A stretch of DNA of 28,145 nucleotides. Source: CAZMVY01 sp964617875 (GTDB taxonomy: Bacteria > Planctomycetota > Phycisphaerae > UBA1845 > PWPN01). Made by a program: the position numbers and the translations under genes. Shown here one piece after another: positions 14,768 to 23,200 of this stretch. Location of the stretch: contig CAZUAI010000073.1 in the NCBI GenBank assembly GCA_964617875.1, positions 1 to 28,145 on the forward strand, in the 5' to 3' direction. The number at the start of each line of letters is the position of its first letter. Positions within the stretch are counted from its first letter, which is position 1. Under the pieces are notes generated by a model. It ran no database searches and was not told the origin of the DNA. It saw only the letters and a program-made list of their open reading frames with translations.

Positions 14768-17262
14768 CGGGATTCCTCCGCGCCGCCCCAGGTGCAGGCC
14801 GGCGTTCGATTCGGTCCGTTGAAACAGGCCGCAAGCGTCGTGAAGTCCGTCAGGTCCACGTCCGCGTCGGTGTCGAAGTCGGCGTTCACCAGGCAGTTCG
14901 CTCCCGGCGGTTGGTTCGGGCCGTTGAAACAGAGCTGGAACAGCGAGAAGTCCGCCGGATCCACGTCGCCGTCGCCGTCGAGATCAGGCGTCGCGGCCGG
15001 CAGGGTCTGGAACGTGCCGACCCAGAGATCGTCAAAGCCGGCGATAAACCAGTCGGGAATCTCGCAGTAGCTCTCGTGTTTGTGCTCGGCGAACAGCGTG
15101 GCCTGGGCCCCGACGGCCGTGAACGGGACGACGATTTCCTTCCACGTCCCCGCGGTGAATCTCCATGGCCCCCAGACGACGTTGGGGCCTGTGGGGCTGG
15201 TGCCGCCGGTCGGATCGACGCCGATCCGCGCGACCGCCAGGCCCTGGATATCCCGGTTGTCCGGGTCGTCGTAGGCCTTGGTCAGGACGTAGCCGGCGAA
15301 GACGTAATCCACCCCGGGCTCCGTCGCAATCGTGCGATAGATGCCGCCCGTCTTCGGGTTGAAGTTGCCGACCGACCCGACCCACTTCGGGCCGCTGTGG
15401 GTCGTCACGCCCCAGTCGCGGTTGCTGAACTGGCCGTCAAACTGTCCGTACCGGGTCCACCCGCCGATGGGGTTGTTGTCCGTGCCGGACAGAAGGTTGC
15501 TGTAGGCGGCCATCGTGACCGTCGCCGTCGCCCCGCCGTCCGGCGTCACATCCACGCTTTGTGTCACCGTCCCGCGGGCAACGGCCTCCACACGGAGCGT
15601 ATGACGCCCCGTCGGGGCGTCCGCGAACGTGAAGGCGCCCGTTCCGTCGCTGGACGTGCAGGTCCCGAGTTCGTCGAGGATGACCTTGGCCGCCACAACC
15701 GGCCTGTTCAGGCTCGTGACGCGCCCGGCAAGCCGCGCGGTCTGGCTCGGCATCGCGACGCTCGCCGGCGCCGTCCGGAGCACGTTGCGAAGCGGCGAGT
15801 GCGCGAGGATCGACATTTGGCAGGTCGCCCCCGGCGTGAGGTGGCGGATGGTGATGTCGTGCGACGTCGCCGGCGAGGCCTCCGCCGGCACGATCGTATC
15901 GAAGATCGGCGTGCCGGTTCTGCAGGCGATCGTCGCCGTCGTCGGCACGTCGGTGGCGAACGTCACGCGGACGTCCGTGGAGGAAATCGGCGTGCAGGTA
16001 AGTCCGCTGACGGCAATGTCGCCGCGGTCCGCCTCCTGGATGATCAGACGGCCGGCCAGATCGACGAGCCCGTCGGGCGTTCCGTCAAAGAAGGCCTTGC
16101 CCAGGGGGTAGGCGTCCGAATCGCCGTAGACGGAGAAGCGGCCGCCGTCGGCGCGGACGTAGCGAATGGCATACGGCAGTCCGGGCGTCAACGGCAACTC
16201 GCCCGGCCCCCAGACGAACGCCTGAAAGAAGTCGGCAACCATCTGCGCGCACTTGGCCGGGCCGACCTGCGGGCCGAGGGGAAAGGCCCCCGTCCACGGA
16301 TGAACGCTGGCCCGCATGAGGTACCCGGTCCCGCTGCCCGCCAGCATCATCTGTGCGAGCCGCAACTCGCGGCCGGCGGGAACGAACGTCTGCACGACCT
16401 CGGTATTCGACGTGGGACGCCACCAGTTGTCCACGCGATACTCGTCGATCAGCCCGTCGTCGCGGGACGCGATCGCGACGCGCAGGTCGGCCTCGGGCCG
16501 ATACACGCCGTCGAACCACGCCTGTCCGTTCGGGTACGGGTTGGTCTGGTACGACACCGACGGCCGCCACCTCGCGCCGCCGACGCCGTCCTGCCGGATC
16601 GCGTACAGCCGGCCCGGAATTGTCGGCACTTCGCCCGGTGCCCAGCGTATCACCGGCGGCGACAGAGGTCCGTGCGTGACGATTTTGCCGGGGCCGATCA
16701 CCGGGCCGGTCGGACCGCCGTCGCGGATGGTGACCGTGACCCTCGCCCCGTCCGTCGCCGAGAGCACCATCGCGATGGCCACGTCTTTGCCCGTGGCGAC
16801 GAAGGTCTGCGCGGCCCACACGGCATCGCCCAGGTCTGTGACGCCGGTGGTGTCATACGTGCTGCGGTCGCGGATCGGGACGTTGACCGGGCCCGTTGCC
16901 GGGACCAGGACGGACGGCCCGATGTAATGGCGGTACCAGTCGTGTTCCGAGGCGGCCAGCCAATACGATCCGCCCGGGAGGTTGTCGATCGTGAAATCAC
17001 CTCCCGACGTCCACCCGATGCCGCATGCGTTATTCGCGTTGGCTCCGGCGCCGTTTACCCAGACGAACGTCGCGTGAACGCCATCGCCGAGTTGCGTCGT
17101 CCGCCTGCCGGTCACGGAACCCGCGTTCGCCGACGGCAGCCCCACTGCCGCAGCGGCAAGCAGGCAGACGCAGACGGCGACCCTGCTCCCGGCGTTGTGC
17201 AGGACCGGTTCCGCGAAGCGGGGTCCTGCGTCATTTACATGCCGGCGGCGCGTTCGGCCCAT
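14764..17262 (-). CDS. Secreted binding protein with internal duplication, carboxypeptidase-regulatory-like domain and dockerin-like tag
   Basis: An 832-residue exported protein. The ATG at 17262 is the only standard start between the upstream gene's dense coding and the signal peptide (hydrophobic 'CVCLLAAAAVGL', cleavage near Ala-Asn-Ala). It lies inside the FNGPN codons of the upstream gene, a 32-base overlap. An early part (about 50-125) resembles a carboxypeptidase-regulatory-like beta-sandwich. Two homologous segments of about 125 residues follow (roughly 148-278 and 286-415), each with 'QTFV', 'PGE.P..PG..YAIR', 'YP.G.A.FDG'. Then come a fibronectin-like stretch, a clear carboxypeptidase-regulatory-like domain (about 510-590, 'LAGRVTSLNRPVVAAKV'), a jelly-roll (about 600-755), and the tag. 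No catalytic residues are seen, so a binding or scaffold role is inferred. It is the middle gene of a three-gene operon. Confidence 0.8.
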   Translation of the reverse strand: MGRTRRRHVNDAGPRFAEPVLHNAGSRVAVCVCLLAAAAVGLPSANAGSVTGRRTTQLGDGVHATFVWVNGAGANANNACGIGWTSGGDFTIDNLPGGSYWLAASEHDWYRHYIGPSVLVPATGPVNVPIRDRSTYDTTGVTDLGDAVWAAQTFVATGKDVAIAMVLSATDGARVTVTIRDGGPTGPVIGPGKIVTHGPLSPPVIRWAPGEVPTIPGRLYAIRQDGVGGARWRPSVSYQTNPYPNGQAWFDGVYRPEADLRVAIASRDDGLIDEYRVDNWWRPTSNTEVVQTFVPAGRELRLAQMMLAGSGTGYLMRASVHPWTGAFPLGPQVGPAKCAQMVADFFQAFVWGPGELPLTPGLPYAIRYVRADGGRFSVYGDSDAYPLGKAFFDGTPDGLVDLAGRLIIQEADRGDIAVSGLTCTPISSTDVRVTFATDVPTTATIACRTGTPIFDTIVPAEASPATSHDITIRHLTPGATCQMSILAHSPLRNVLRTAPASVAMPSQTARLAGRVTSLNRPVVAAKVILDELGTCTSSDGTGAFTFADAPTGRHTLRVEAVARGTVTQSVDVTPDGGATATVTMAAYSNLLSGTDNNPIGGWTRYGQFDGQFSNRDWGVTTHSGPKWVGSVGNFNPKTGGIYRTIATEPGVDYVFAGYVLTKAYDDPDNRDIQGLAVARIGVDPTGGTSPTGPNVVWGPWRFTAGTWKEIVVPFTAVGAQATLFAEHKHESYCEIPDWFIAGFDDLWVGTFQTLPAATPDLDGDGDVDPADFSLFQLCFNGPNQPPGANCLVNADFDTDADVDLTDFTTLAACFNGPNRTPACTWGGAEESR

Positions 17263-18622
17263 TGAAACACCCTTGAAAGACGGTGAAATCAGCGAGATCC
17301 GCATCGCCGTCGTTGTCGAGGTCCACGTCCACGGAGCAGATCCACGTCGGCGGCCGGTTCGGCCCGTTGAAACAAAGCTGAAACAGCGTGAAGTCCGACA
17401 GGTCGACATCGCCGTCCCGGTCGAAGTCGGACAGGGCGGTCAGCGTGAAATCGCACGTGGCGGTCGTCGCGTACAGAACCAGGATCGCCGCCTTCGAGAC
17501 GGTCGCGTAATTGTCCTTGCCGGCAACGACCCTGTAGCGCCATGGAGCGATGCCGCTCAGGACGTAGTTACCGGCCGCGTCCGTGGTGGTTTCATACGGC
17601 CCCGGACCGGCATTCTGGCCGCAGTCGGTGCGGATCGTGACGCCCGCAATCGGGTTGTTTCCGGCGTCGACAACGCGGCCGGCGATGGCCCCCGGCCCGG
17701 CCGTCCACGTACCCTGCATGTACGTTGCCACGGGGGTATTCAATACCTCGAAGTCCCGCCAGGTGTTGCCGCCGACCTGTGCGAACAGGAATATCGCAAC
17801 CACATTGTCCGCCACCGCCAGCACGCCGTTGGCCGGATCGCCGTGGCGATAGATCTCCATCTGCGCCTGGTACTGGCTCGCCGTGAGCTTGGCGTATCCG
17901 CAGTTCTGCGTGTCTCTCCAGCCGCGCCGCAGACACGGATCCTCGCGATCCTGGTAGGGACAGGCATCGCTTCCGAACTCGCCGATGAACCACGCCTTGT
18001 AGCGGAGATAGGGATACTCATTCATGGCGCGGACGTGCCGGTGACACGTCCAGGAATCGTAGTACTTGACGGTCAGGTCGAAGTACTCGTGCGTTTCGAC
18101 GGCGTCGGCCCGGGCGATCGCCGCCTGGACGTCGGCCCGGCCGTACTCGGAGATCTCGGGCCCGCCCGGACCGTAGGAACCGAAGACAATGATGCCGTCG
18201 TACCCGCCCGCCCGGAGCGTGTCGTAGTATCGGATGAACTGCGTGGGCGTGTAACTGTCGCCGTCGAACTCGTTGCGGTAGCCGACGGCGTCCGGCCAAC
18301 GGTCCCGGGGGATCGTGTGGAGCAGCGCCAGGACGTTGCTTCCGTGGGCCGCGCCGTCCGTGCAGCCTCCATCGTCATGCCCTGGGACGTTGTATGGCCG
18401 GAAGAAGACGCGGCAGCCGAGGCTCTTGGCGACGGCGACGTCTTCTTCGCGAAGGATCTTGATCCATGGGGCGCCGGGGCACCAGGCCTGAACGGTGCCG
18501 TTCCAGCCAAGGGCATAAGGGCAGATCGGCTGGTGGCCAGCCTGGAGCGGCTGCACCCAGCCGAAAGACGCGGCTGCGATGGCCGCCGTGCATGTCACGC
18601 TGCGTTCGTATGACTCGCCCAT
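17231..18622 (-). CDS. Secreted clan-A-like glycoside hydrolase with carboxypeptidase-regulatory-like domain and dockerin-like tag
   Basis: A 463-residue protein, first in the operon. The weak signal-peptide region (about 8-28) is Ala-rich. Residues about 35-315 look like a (beta/alpha)8 glycosidase: E118 in 'VGYRNEFDG' at the acid/base position and E215 in 'FIGEFGSDAC' at the nucleophile position, with aromatic residues between ('THEYFDLTVKYYDSW'). The exact GH family cannot be named. Residues about 325-395 are a carboxypeptidase-regulatory-like beta-sandwich ('IAGRVVDAGNNPIAGVTI', 'DAAGNYVLSGI'). The last ~65 residues are the tag: two DxDxDGDxDLxDF loops, each followed by CFNGPN. The ATG at 18622 follows AGGAGAG. 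It shares a promoter upstream and overlaps the next gene by 32 bases. Confidence 0.82.
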   Translation of the reverse strand: MGESYERSVTCTAAIAAASFGWVQPLQAGHQPICPYALGWNGTVQAWCPGAPWIKILREEDVAVAKSLGCRVFFRPYNVPGHDDGGCTDGAAHGSNVLALLHTIPRDRWPDAVGYRNEFDGDSYTPTQFIRYYDTLRAGGYDGIIVFGSYGPGGPEISEYGRADVQAAIARADAVETHEYFDLTVKYYDSWTCHRHVRAMNEYPYLRYKAWFIGEFGSDACPYQDREDPCLRRGWRDTQNCGYAKLTASQYQAQMEIYRHGDPANGVLAVADNVVAIFLFAQVGGNTWRDFEVLNTPVATYMQGTWTAGPGAIAGRVVDAGNNPIAGVTIRTDCGQNAGPGPYETTTDAAGNYVLSGIAPWRYRVVAGKDNYATVSKAAILVLYATTATCDFTLTALSDFDRDGDVDLSDFTLFQLCFNGPNRPPTWICSVDVDLDNDGDADLADFTVFQGCFNGPNAPPACK

Positions 18623-18952
18623 GCGCGTGCTCTCCTGGTTCCCTCACGCAGATTTCTCGGGCAAGCCACGCTCAGCTCCGGCCGGAGGGGCGGTGGCCAT
18701 TCCAGGTCATTGTACCACATTCGACGGCGTTCTTCCATGCGAAAGGGGTCAGGAACTCTGCCGGACTGGCAGAACAGCTTGTCCACGCGAACCGCGTGCC
18801 GGGGGCGATTGGCGGCGGGCTGCAAAGGTTCCCGGCCCTCTCCTCACGCGCAGGAACGATCAGGCATTCGGCTTGAACTCCGTGCCTTGCCGGGGTAACC
18901 ATTGCGCCGTTGCGGCACCGTGTTGACCGTGATGCCGGAAGCCGGAGGAATC
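18623..18952. other. Divergent intergenic region, no gene
   Basis: 330 bases between the glycosidase operon (minus) and the PDZ/CBM9 gene (plus). It contains the operon promoter. No convincing plus-strand promoter was found; a weak TTGAAC/TAACCA pair near 18870 is too poor to call. Short open frames here are unsupported. Confidence 0.6.
18709..18737 (-). promoter_or_regulatory. Promoter of the three-gene glycosidase operon
   Basis: On the minus strand: -35-like TGGAAG (18737-18732), a 17-base spacer and -10 TACAAT (18714-18709) with an extended TGG just upstream. The predicted start near 18702 gives a leader of about 80 bases to the ATG at 18622. The same TGGTACAAT word forms the regulator promoter at 4716-4724. 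Confidence 0.5.
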
Positions 18953-21900
18953 ATGAGTCGTGACGTGGCGTCGAGTCCGAAGCGATCCTGTCGGAAGGTA
19001 TCCTGGGCGTTGGCAACGATTGCGCTTGCCGCGTCCTGTCATCGGGCACGTGCCGAAGAGGGAGCCTCCTCCCCGGCCTCGGGCCAGGACGCGTTCTATG
19101 TCGTGTCCACGAGCGTGGAGCACCAGAACCCGTTCGTCCGGTCTCTTCGCCTCGCGATTACCGGCCGGGAGCAAATTGAAGGGAAGGCGTACGTCTGGTG
19201 GGAGATGACGGCGGCTCAGCGGGACGGCGGGCACTACGCCGTTCGAATGCTGACCGAACGTGTCCCGATGACGTCACCCCGCGGAATCGGCGTCGTACAG
19301 CGATACCTCTACCGCGATGCCGCCGGCAAGGTCGTCGAGTACCGCGACCAGGCCGGCGGCAAGGCTCTGCTGCCGGTCCTGCACTTTGAGAGAGACTTTC
19401 TGCCGCGACCGTCGCACGACGCCGCATACGCAGGCGGCTTTGCATCGGCGGGGGCGTTTCTGGGCCATGTGATCGTCCGCGTGCCGTGCCAGGACCAGCC
19501 CGAACGCGCCGGATTCGACAATCCCATGGTCCTTCCACTGCGAACGGACCTGCTTGTCGGCACGCAAACGTCCACCCGCGCCGTCGAAGCCGCGAAGACC
19601 GACCCCGACAAACGGCGGGCGTACACACGCGAGGAATACGACCGCATGATCAGCGCGGGGATGAACTACTTCGGCTTTGAAGGGACCGACCCCGCCGGGA
19701 TCGTTTATCGGCCGGTATTCTTCCGCACCGCGCCATCGTTCCCTGACAGTTTCTACCGCAGCAACTACTGGCCGGCACAAATGTTCCTGGACGAACCGAG
19801 CGTGCGACTCGGCTGGAGCGGCGGCATTCCGGCCAACCCCACCGGCCCCGAGCAGGTCGCCGAGGCCCTGCGGCAGCGGGTCGCGTCGCAGTACCGGCTC
19901 ACGGATCGACGCATCAAGACCGGCAACGGCAACGAACTCGGCATGCTCGACCCGTATGAGCCCCGGGCGGCCTCGTGGGACACCGACTACTGGTCGGCGT
20001 GGTATCAGTTCGCCGCCGGGGCGCCGGCCGTCGTCCATGAAGGCCGCTACGTCCGGCGCGGCTACGGATGGGAGCCGGAGGAACTCTTCGGCGCCGAGGG
20101 CCTCGACGGCTTGACCTTCCGCGACCAGGTGAACTGCCTGAACGCCTTCCTCCGCGGCGGCGCGCGGGCCTTCGATGCCGACTGGGGCGTCAGCGTCTAT
20201 CCCGAGGGCGATCCCGAGCTTCGCGAGCCGGCGCTGATCCAGGCGTACGACATGGGGGCGCGGCACATCTGGTTCTGGACCTACGAGCCGAACATGACCT
20301 TCGACATCGAGCACAGGCTCATCCGGGCCGTTTGCGACCACATGGCCAGGCACCCGCGCGGCGACCTCCGGGCCGTCAACCGCGCCGCCCGCGTCGGGAT
20401 CGTGCTGCCGCCCGGCTACGTGTTCTCCTGGAACGGAACCTGGGGCATGCGGCGCGAGCAACTCTCGCCCGGCGGCGCAAGCTACGGCGACATCTCCGCC
20501 GCCGCCATGTGGGAGGCGATTCTCTGCTCGCGGCGCGGGATCCCGTTCGACTTCCTCGTCGATGATCCGATCATCCGCGGCCTCGGCTACGAACGGCTGG
20601 TCTTCGTGCGGCGGGACGGCTCGCTGGACGTGCAGCCGCCGTGGCCGCAGCCGCGCCCGGCGGGCAGGCTCGCTCTTTCCCTCGCCGATGCCGCCGACGC
20701 GAACGTCGCCGATCGCATGACCGGTCCATCCGATTACGAGATCGAACGGGCGACCGATATCACGATCGACGGCGACCTGTCCGACTGGCGAAACCGCCGC
20801 TGGATTGCCCTGCGGAGCGAATCGCACGGCTTCGCCGAGATGGTCGATCTCAATCTGACGATCACGAACGTCTCATCCGACGAGGACTACAGGCGATACA
20901 AGCACGCCTATCTCGGCTTCCGGTACGACGAGGCGACCCCGCAACTCGCCGACAAGCACCTGCTGGACGTGCCCGACGGCAAGGGCTGCATCGTCACCGA
21001 GGTCCGCCCGGACTCCCCCGCGGCACGCGGCGGCCTCCAGGTCGGCGATCTCGTCGTTGCCGCCGCCGGTCGCAAGATCGACTGGCCGATGCACCTCTTC
21101 CCCACGATCGAAGGTCTCAAGAACAACTACGGCGTGCCGATTCCCATCTCCGTCCGCCGCAGCGGCAAGCCGCAATTCGAGGCCCCCGGAAACATCGCCG
21201 CCGACGTCGCTCTGGCGATCGACGATGCGAGCTTTTACATCGCCGCGCGCGTGACCGACGACGTGCATCGGCAGCCCCACTGCGACTGGGACTACTGGAA
21301 GGGCGATTCGATTCAGATCGGATTCGACCCGACGCTCGAGAGGCGCGACACGGGCTACGGCGAAAACGACCACGAGATCGCCCTGGTCCTGAAGGACGGC
21401 AACGCCTTCGCCTGGCGCTACCACGGGCGCCGGGGCCAACCGCTCGGTGCCTTGCGGACCGTTCGCACGGCCATTGTTCGTCAGGGACGGCAGACGCTCT
21501 ACGAGGCGGCGATCCCGCTGGCCGAGCTGGCTCCGATGGCCCCGGACCTGTGGCCCAGGGCCGGCTTCAACATCGTGGTCAACGACAGCGACGGCCCGAC
21601 CGGCCGCAAGGGCCGCCTGGAACTGAGACGATTCGCCATGACGCGCGGGAAGAAGACGAAGGACTTCGCGACGGCCGCGTTTGCGCCGTCACCGGACCGC
21701 TCGAAGGTCTCCGCCGGTCTGCTCTGGCGGAGGCGGGCCACCCGGGAGGGCGGCGGGTTTCGCCTGCTGCTGGCGGTCCGTTCGCCGGCCGCATCCGAGT
21801 CGCGCGCCCGAGTCCGCCTGCAGTCGCTCGATTCGTCCGAAACCCTGCCGGCGGACGCTGAAATCTCGCTGCCGCCGGCGGCATCCGCGCGCCAGTTCTC

Positions 21901-22018
21901 CCTTGATGCAGTCACGAGTTCGCCGCCGGGGCGCTATCGAATGGAGGTTTGCATCGCCGGTCCGGCCGACCGCGCGGACACGACGGACAGTCTGCCGGTT
22001 TACATCTATCCGCCTTAG
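18953..22018 (+). CDS. Exported protein with glycosidase-like barrel and a PDZ domain inserted in a CBM9-like domain
   Basis: A 1021-residue exported protein. The start at 18953 is chosen for its GGAGGAATC ribosome binding site and signal peptide (hydrophobic 'WALATIALAASC', cleavage after Ala-Arg-Ala); Cys could alternatively be lipidated, though the lipobox is weak. Residues about 40-590 are a large region of barrel-like character ('YFGFEGTD', 'ARHIWFWTYEPN'), not assigned to a family and with no certain catalytic pair. From about 600 a CBM9-like domain starts ('ITIDGDLSDW'). It is interrupted at about 678-740 by a PDZ domain ('VRPDSPAARGGLQVGDLVVAAAGRKID') and resumes ('DVALAIDDASFYIAARVTDD', 'GDSIQIGFDP') to about 895. 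A C-terminal beta-sandwich follows. No dockerin-like tag is present. Its stop overlaps that of the convergent pseudopilin gene by four bases. Confidence 0.75.
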   Translation: MSRDVASSPKRSCRKVSWALATIALAASCHRARAEEGASSPASGQDAFYVVSTSVEHQNPFVRSLRLAITGREQIEGKAYVWWEMTAAQRDGGHYAVRMLTERVPMTSPRGIGVVQRYLYRDAAGKVVEYRDQAGGKALLPVLHFERDFLPRPSHDAAYAGGFASAGAFLGHVIVRVPCQDQPERAGFDNPMVLPLRTDLLVGTQTSTRAVEAAKTDPDKRRAYTREEYDRMISAGMNYFGFEGTDPAGIVYRPVFFRTAPSFPDSFYRSNYWPAQMFLDEPSVRLGWSGGIPANPTGPEQVAEALRQRVASQYRLTDRRIKTGNGNELGMLDPYEPRAASWDTDYWSAWYQFAAGAPAVVHEGRYVRRGYGWEPEELFGAEGLDGLTFRDQVNCLNAFLRGGARAFDADWGVSVYPEGDPELREPALIQAYDMGARHIWFWTYEPNMTFDIEHRLIRAVCDHMARHPRGDLRAVNRAARVGIVLPPGYVFSWNGTWGMRREQLSPGGASYGDISAAAMWEAILCSRRGIPFDFLVDDPIIRGLGYERLVFVRRDGSLDVQPPWPQPRPAGRLALSLADAADANVADRMTGPSDYEIERATDITIDGDLSDWRNRRWIALRSESHGFAEMVDLNLTITNVSSDEDYRRYKHAYLGFRYDEATPQLADKHLLDVPDGKGCIVTEVRPDSPAARGGLQVGDLVVAAAGRKIDWPMHLFPTIEGLKNNYGVPIPISVRRSGKPQFEAPGNIAADVALAIDDASFYIAARVTDDVHRQPHCDWDYWKGDSIQIGFDPTLERRDTGYGENDHEIALVLKDGNAFAWRYHGRRGQPLGALRTVRTAIVRQGRQTLYEAAIPLAELAPMAPDLWPRAGFNIVVNDSDGPTGRKGRLELRRFAMTRGKKTKDFATAAFAPSPDRSKVSAGLLWRRRATREGGGFRLLLAVRSPAASESRARVRLQSLDSSETLPADAEISLPPAASARQFSLDAVTSSPPGRYRMEVCIAGPADRADTTDSLPVYIYPP

Positions 22019-23016
22019 AAGTCGATCGTGGGATTCCCTTCGGGCGAGCCGGCATTGGCGCCGGGTGCCTCAAGTTTCGCGATCCGGCTGGGCGCCGGAT
22101 TCGTAGGAATCTGCACGCCAAACAGCCTGAGGTAATACTGATACCGCCCTTCCATGGCCACGGGGCTTGGCATGCCCGACGGGGCGGGCGGAGGCGTCAC
22201 GGCCCCGGCGTGACCGTCCGCGAAGAGGGCGTTGCTGAAGCGTTTCGAATGCATCTGCAGCGCGGCACGCGGGTCCCAGTCCTGGTCCCGTTTCAGATCG
22301 TCCGGCCATCCGGGGACCTGTCCACCACGGAACACGTCATACCTGTCCAGACCGGCCCCCGGCGTGGCCCGAAGCGTGTTGATGTTCATCCTCACATAGT
22401 AAAGGTCGTCACTGGCCGTACGAGTCTCCGGCGCCGCGTCCATGATGTAGACCACCTTGGCCGGGTGTCGCCACACGTCGATACGCGAGGCGCCCTTCAC
22501 CTCGAACCACCGGTTCGATTGCCACTCCGCCGAGTTTCGTGGAGGCGCCCCCGCCTGTCCGCCCGTCGCTTGTCGAGGTCCCTTCGAGTCCAGAGCGTTC
22601 ACCACGTAATCCAGGAACGGTGCGCCAACCACGTTGCGACGCTCGGGACACTGAAAGACCCCATTCCTCTCCACGGGAATCAGGTTGACATTCCTCTTGC
22701 CGTCCGGCCCTCGATAGGAATTCTTGTCACCCAGTTGGCGCACGACGAGTTGGACCCACGAAAGCGTCGTGTAGTCGCCACCCCGCGGGATATATCCTTT
22801 GCTTTCCGAGGCGAACAGGTTCGCCGCGATCCCGAACTGATGTTCGTTCGAGAGGCACAGCGAGGATCGCGCCTGCGCCCTCGCCCGCTCGAGCGAAGGC
22901 AATAGAATCGCTATCAGAAGCGCTAGAATCGCTACTACAACAAGCAACTCGATCAGCGTGAACGCGCGAACGCCAACACGATCCCTCGAAATCGCAGCAG
23001 TACGAACACCACACAT
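22015..23016 (-). CDS. Type II secretion-like pseudopilin (prepilin-type N-terminal signal, planctomycete family)
   Basis: A 333-residue protein. The ATG at 23016 follows a strong AAAGGAG site and gives a short basic leader. The prepilin signal is A18/F19-TLIE, with the conserved Glu at +5 (E23), followed by a hydrophobic helix of about 20 residues ('LLVVVAILALLIAILLPSL') and then the 'ARAQARSSLCLSN' start of the globular domain. The C-terminal part has the 'NALFADGHAGAV' motif of the H-x9-DG processing-associated family (here the spacing is ten residues). The residue before the cleavage site is Ala instead of the usual Gly, a variant I recall from planctomycetes. It would be cleaved by prepilin peptidase and assembled into a pseudopilus or surface structure. 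A structured leader and a strong promoter precede it. Confidence 0.88.
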   Translation of the reverse strand: MCGVRTAAISRDRVGVRAFTLIELLVVVAILALLIAILLPSLERARAQARSSLCLSNEHQFGIAANLFASESKGYIPRGGDYTTLSWVQLVVRQLGDKNSYRGPDGKRNVNLIPVERNGVFQCPERRNVVGAPFLDYVVNALDSKGPRQATGGQAGAPPRNSAEWQSNRWFEVKGASRIDVWRHPAKVVYIMDAAPETRTASDDLYYVRMNINTLRATPGAGLDRYDVFRGGQVPGWPDDLKRDQDWDPRAALQMHSKRFSNALFADGHAGAVTPPPAPSGMPSPVAMEGRYQYYLRLFGVQIPTNPAPSRIAKLEAPGANAGSPEGNPTIDF

Positions 23017-23029
23017 GGCGGTCTCCTTT

Positions 23030-23129
23030 GGGGTTGAACGTGAAATCCCCTGCATGATCTGCACCACCATTCGAACTTCGCTCACACCAGCGACCTGACC
23101 GCGAGTGCAACGCACTCCGCAGATCATGC
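23030..23129 (-). promoter_or_regulatory. Structured 5' leader of the pseudopilin gene (candidate multi-stem RNA)
   Basis: The leader contains an 11-base perfect inverted repeat, GCATGATCTGC (23052-23062) with GCAGATCATGC (23119-23129), enclosing 56 bases. Inside are two hairpins: GAGTGC/GCACTC with a 3-base loop (23103-23117) and TCGCT/AGCGA with a 6-base loop (23078-23093). A further GGGG/CCCC pair (23030-23050) lies next to the AAAGGAG site. This predicts a three-way-junction-like fold close to the transcript 5' end. Each outer arm is also nearly palindromic, so a protein operator is an alternative. Confidence 0.45.
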
Positions 23130-23134
23130 GCTGA

Positions 23135-23164
23135 ATACTATTCTTATCGCCACAGGCTTGTCAA
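23135..23164 (-). promoter_or_regulatory. Sigma70-like promoter of the pseudopilin gene
   Basis: On the minus strand: a perfect TTGACA (23164-23159), an 18-base spacer and -10 TAGTAT (23140-23135, four of six with the key A and final T). The predicted start near 23128 falls at the outer arm of the leader inverted repeat. It lies between the DUF362 stop and the pseudopilin start. Confidence 0.55.
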
Positions 23165-23200
23165 GCCCTTAGCTCAACTACTGCTTTCGCCACGTCCACA

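Noticed and set aside
12401..15070. Plus-strand open frame of 889 residues opposite the operon
   Set aside because: Antisense shadow of two well-supported genes with biased composition and no known domain.
19274..20827. Minus-strand open frame of 517 residues within the PDZ/CBM9 gene
   Set aside because: Shadow of the plus-strand gene, which has a signal peptide, ribosome binding site and domains.
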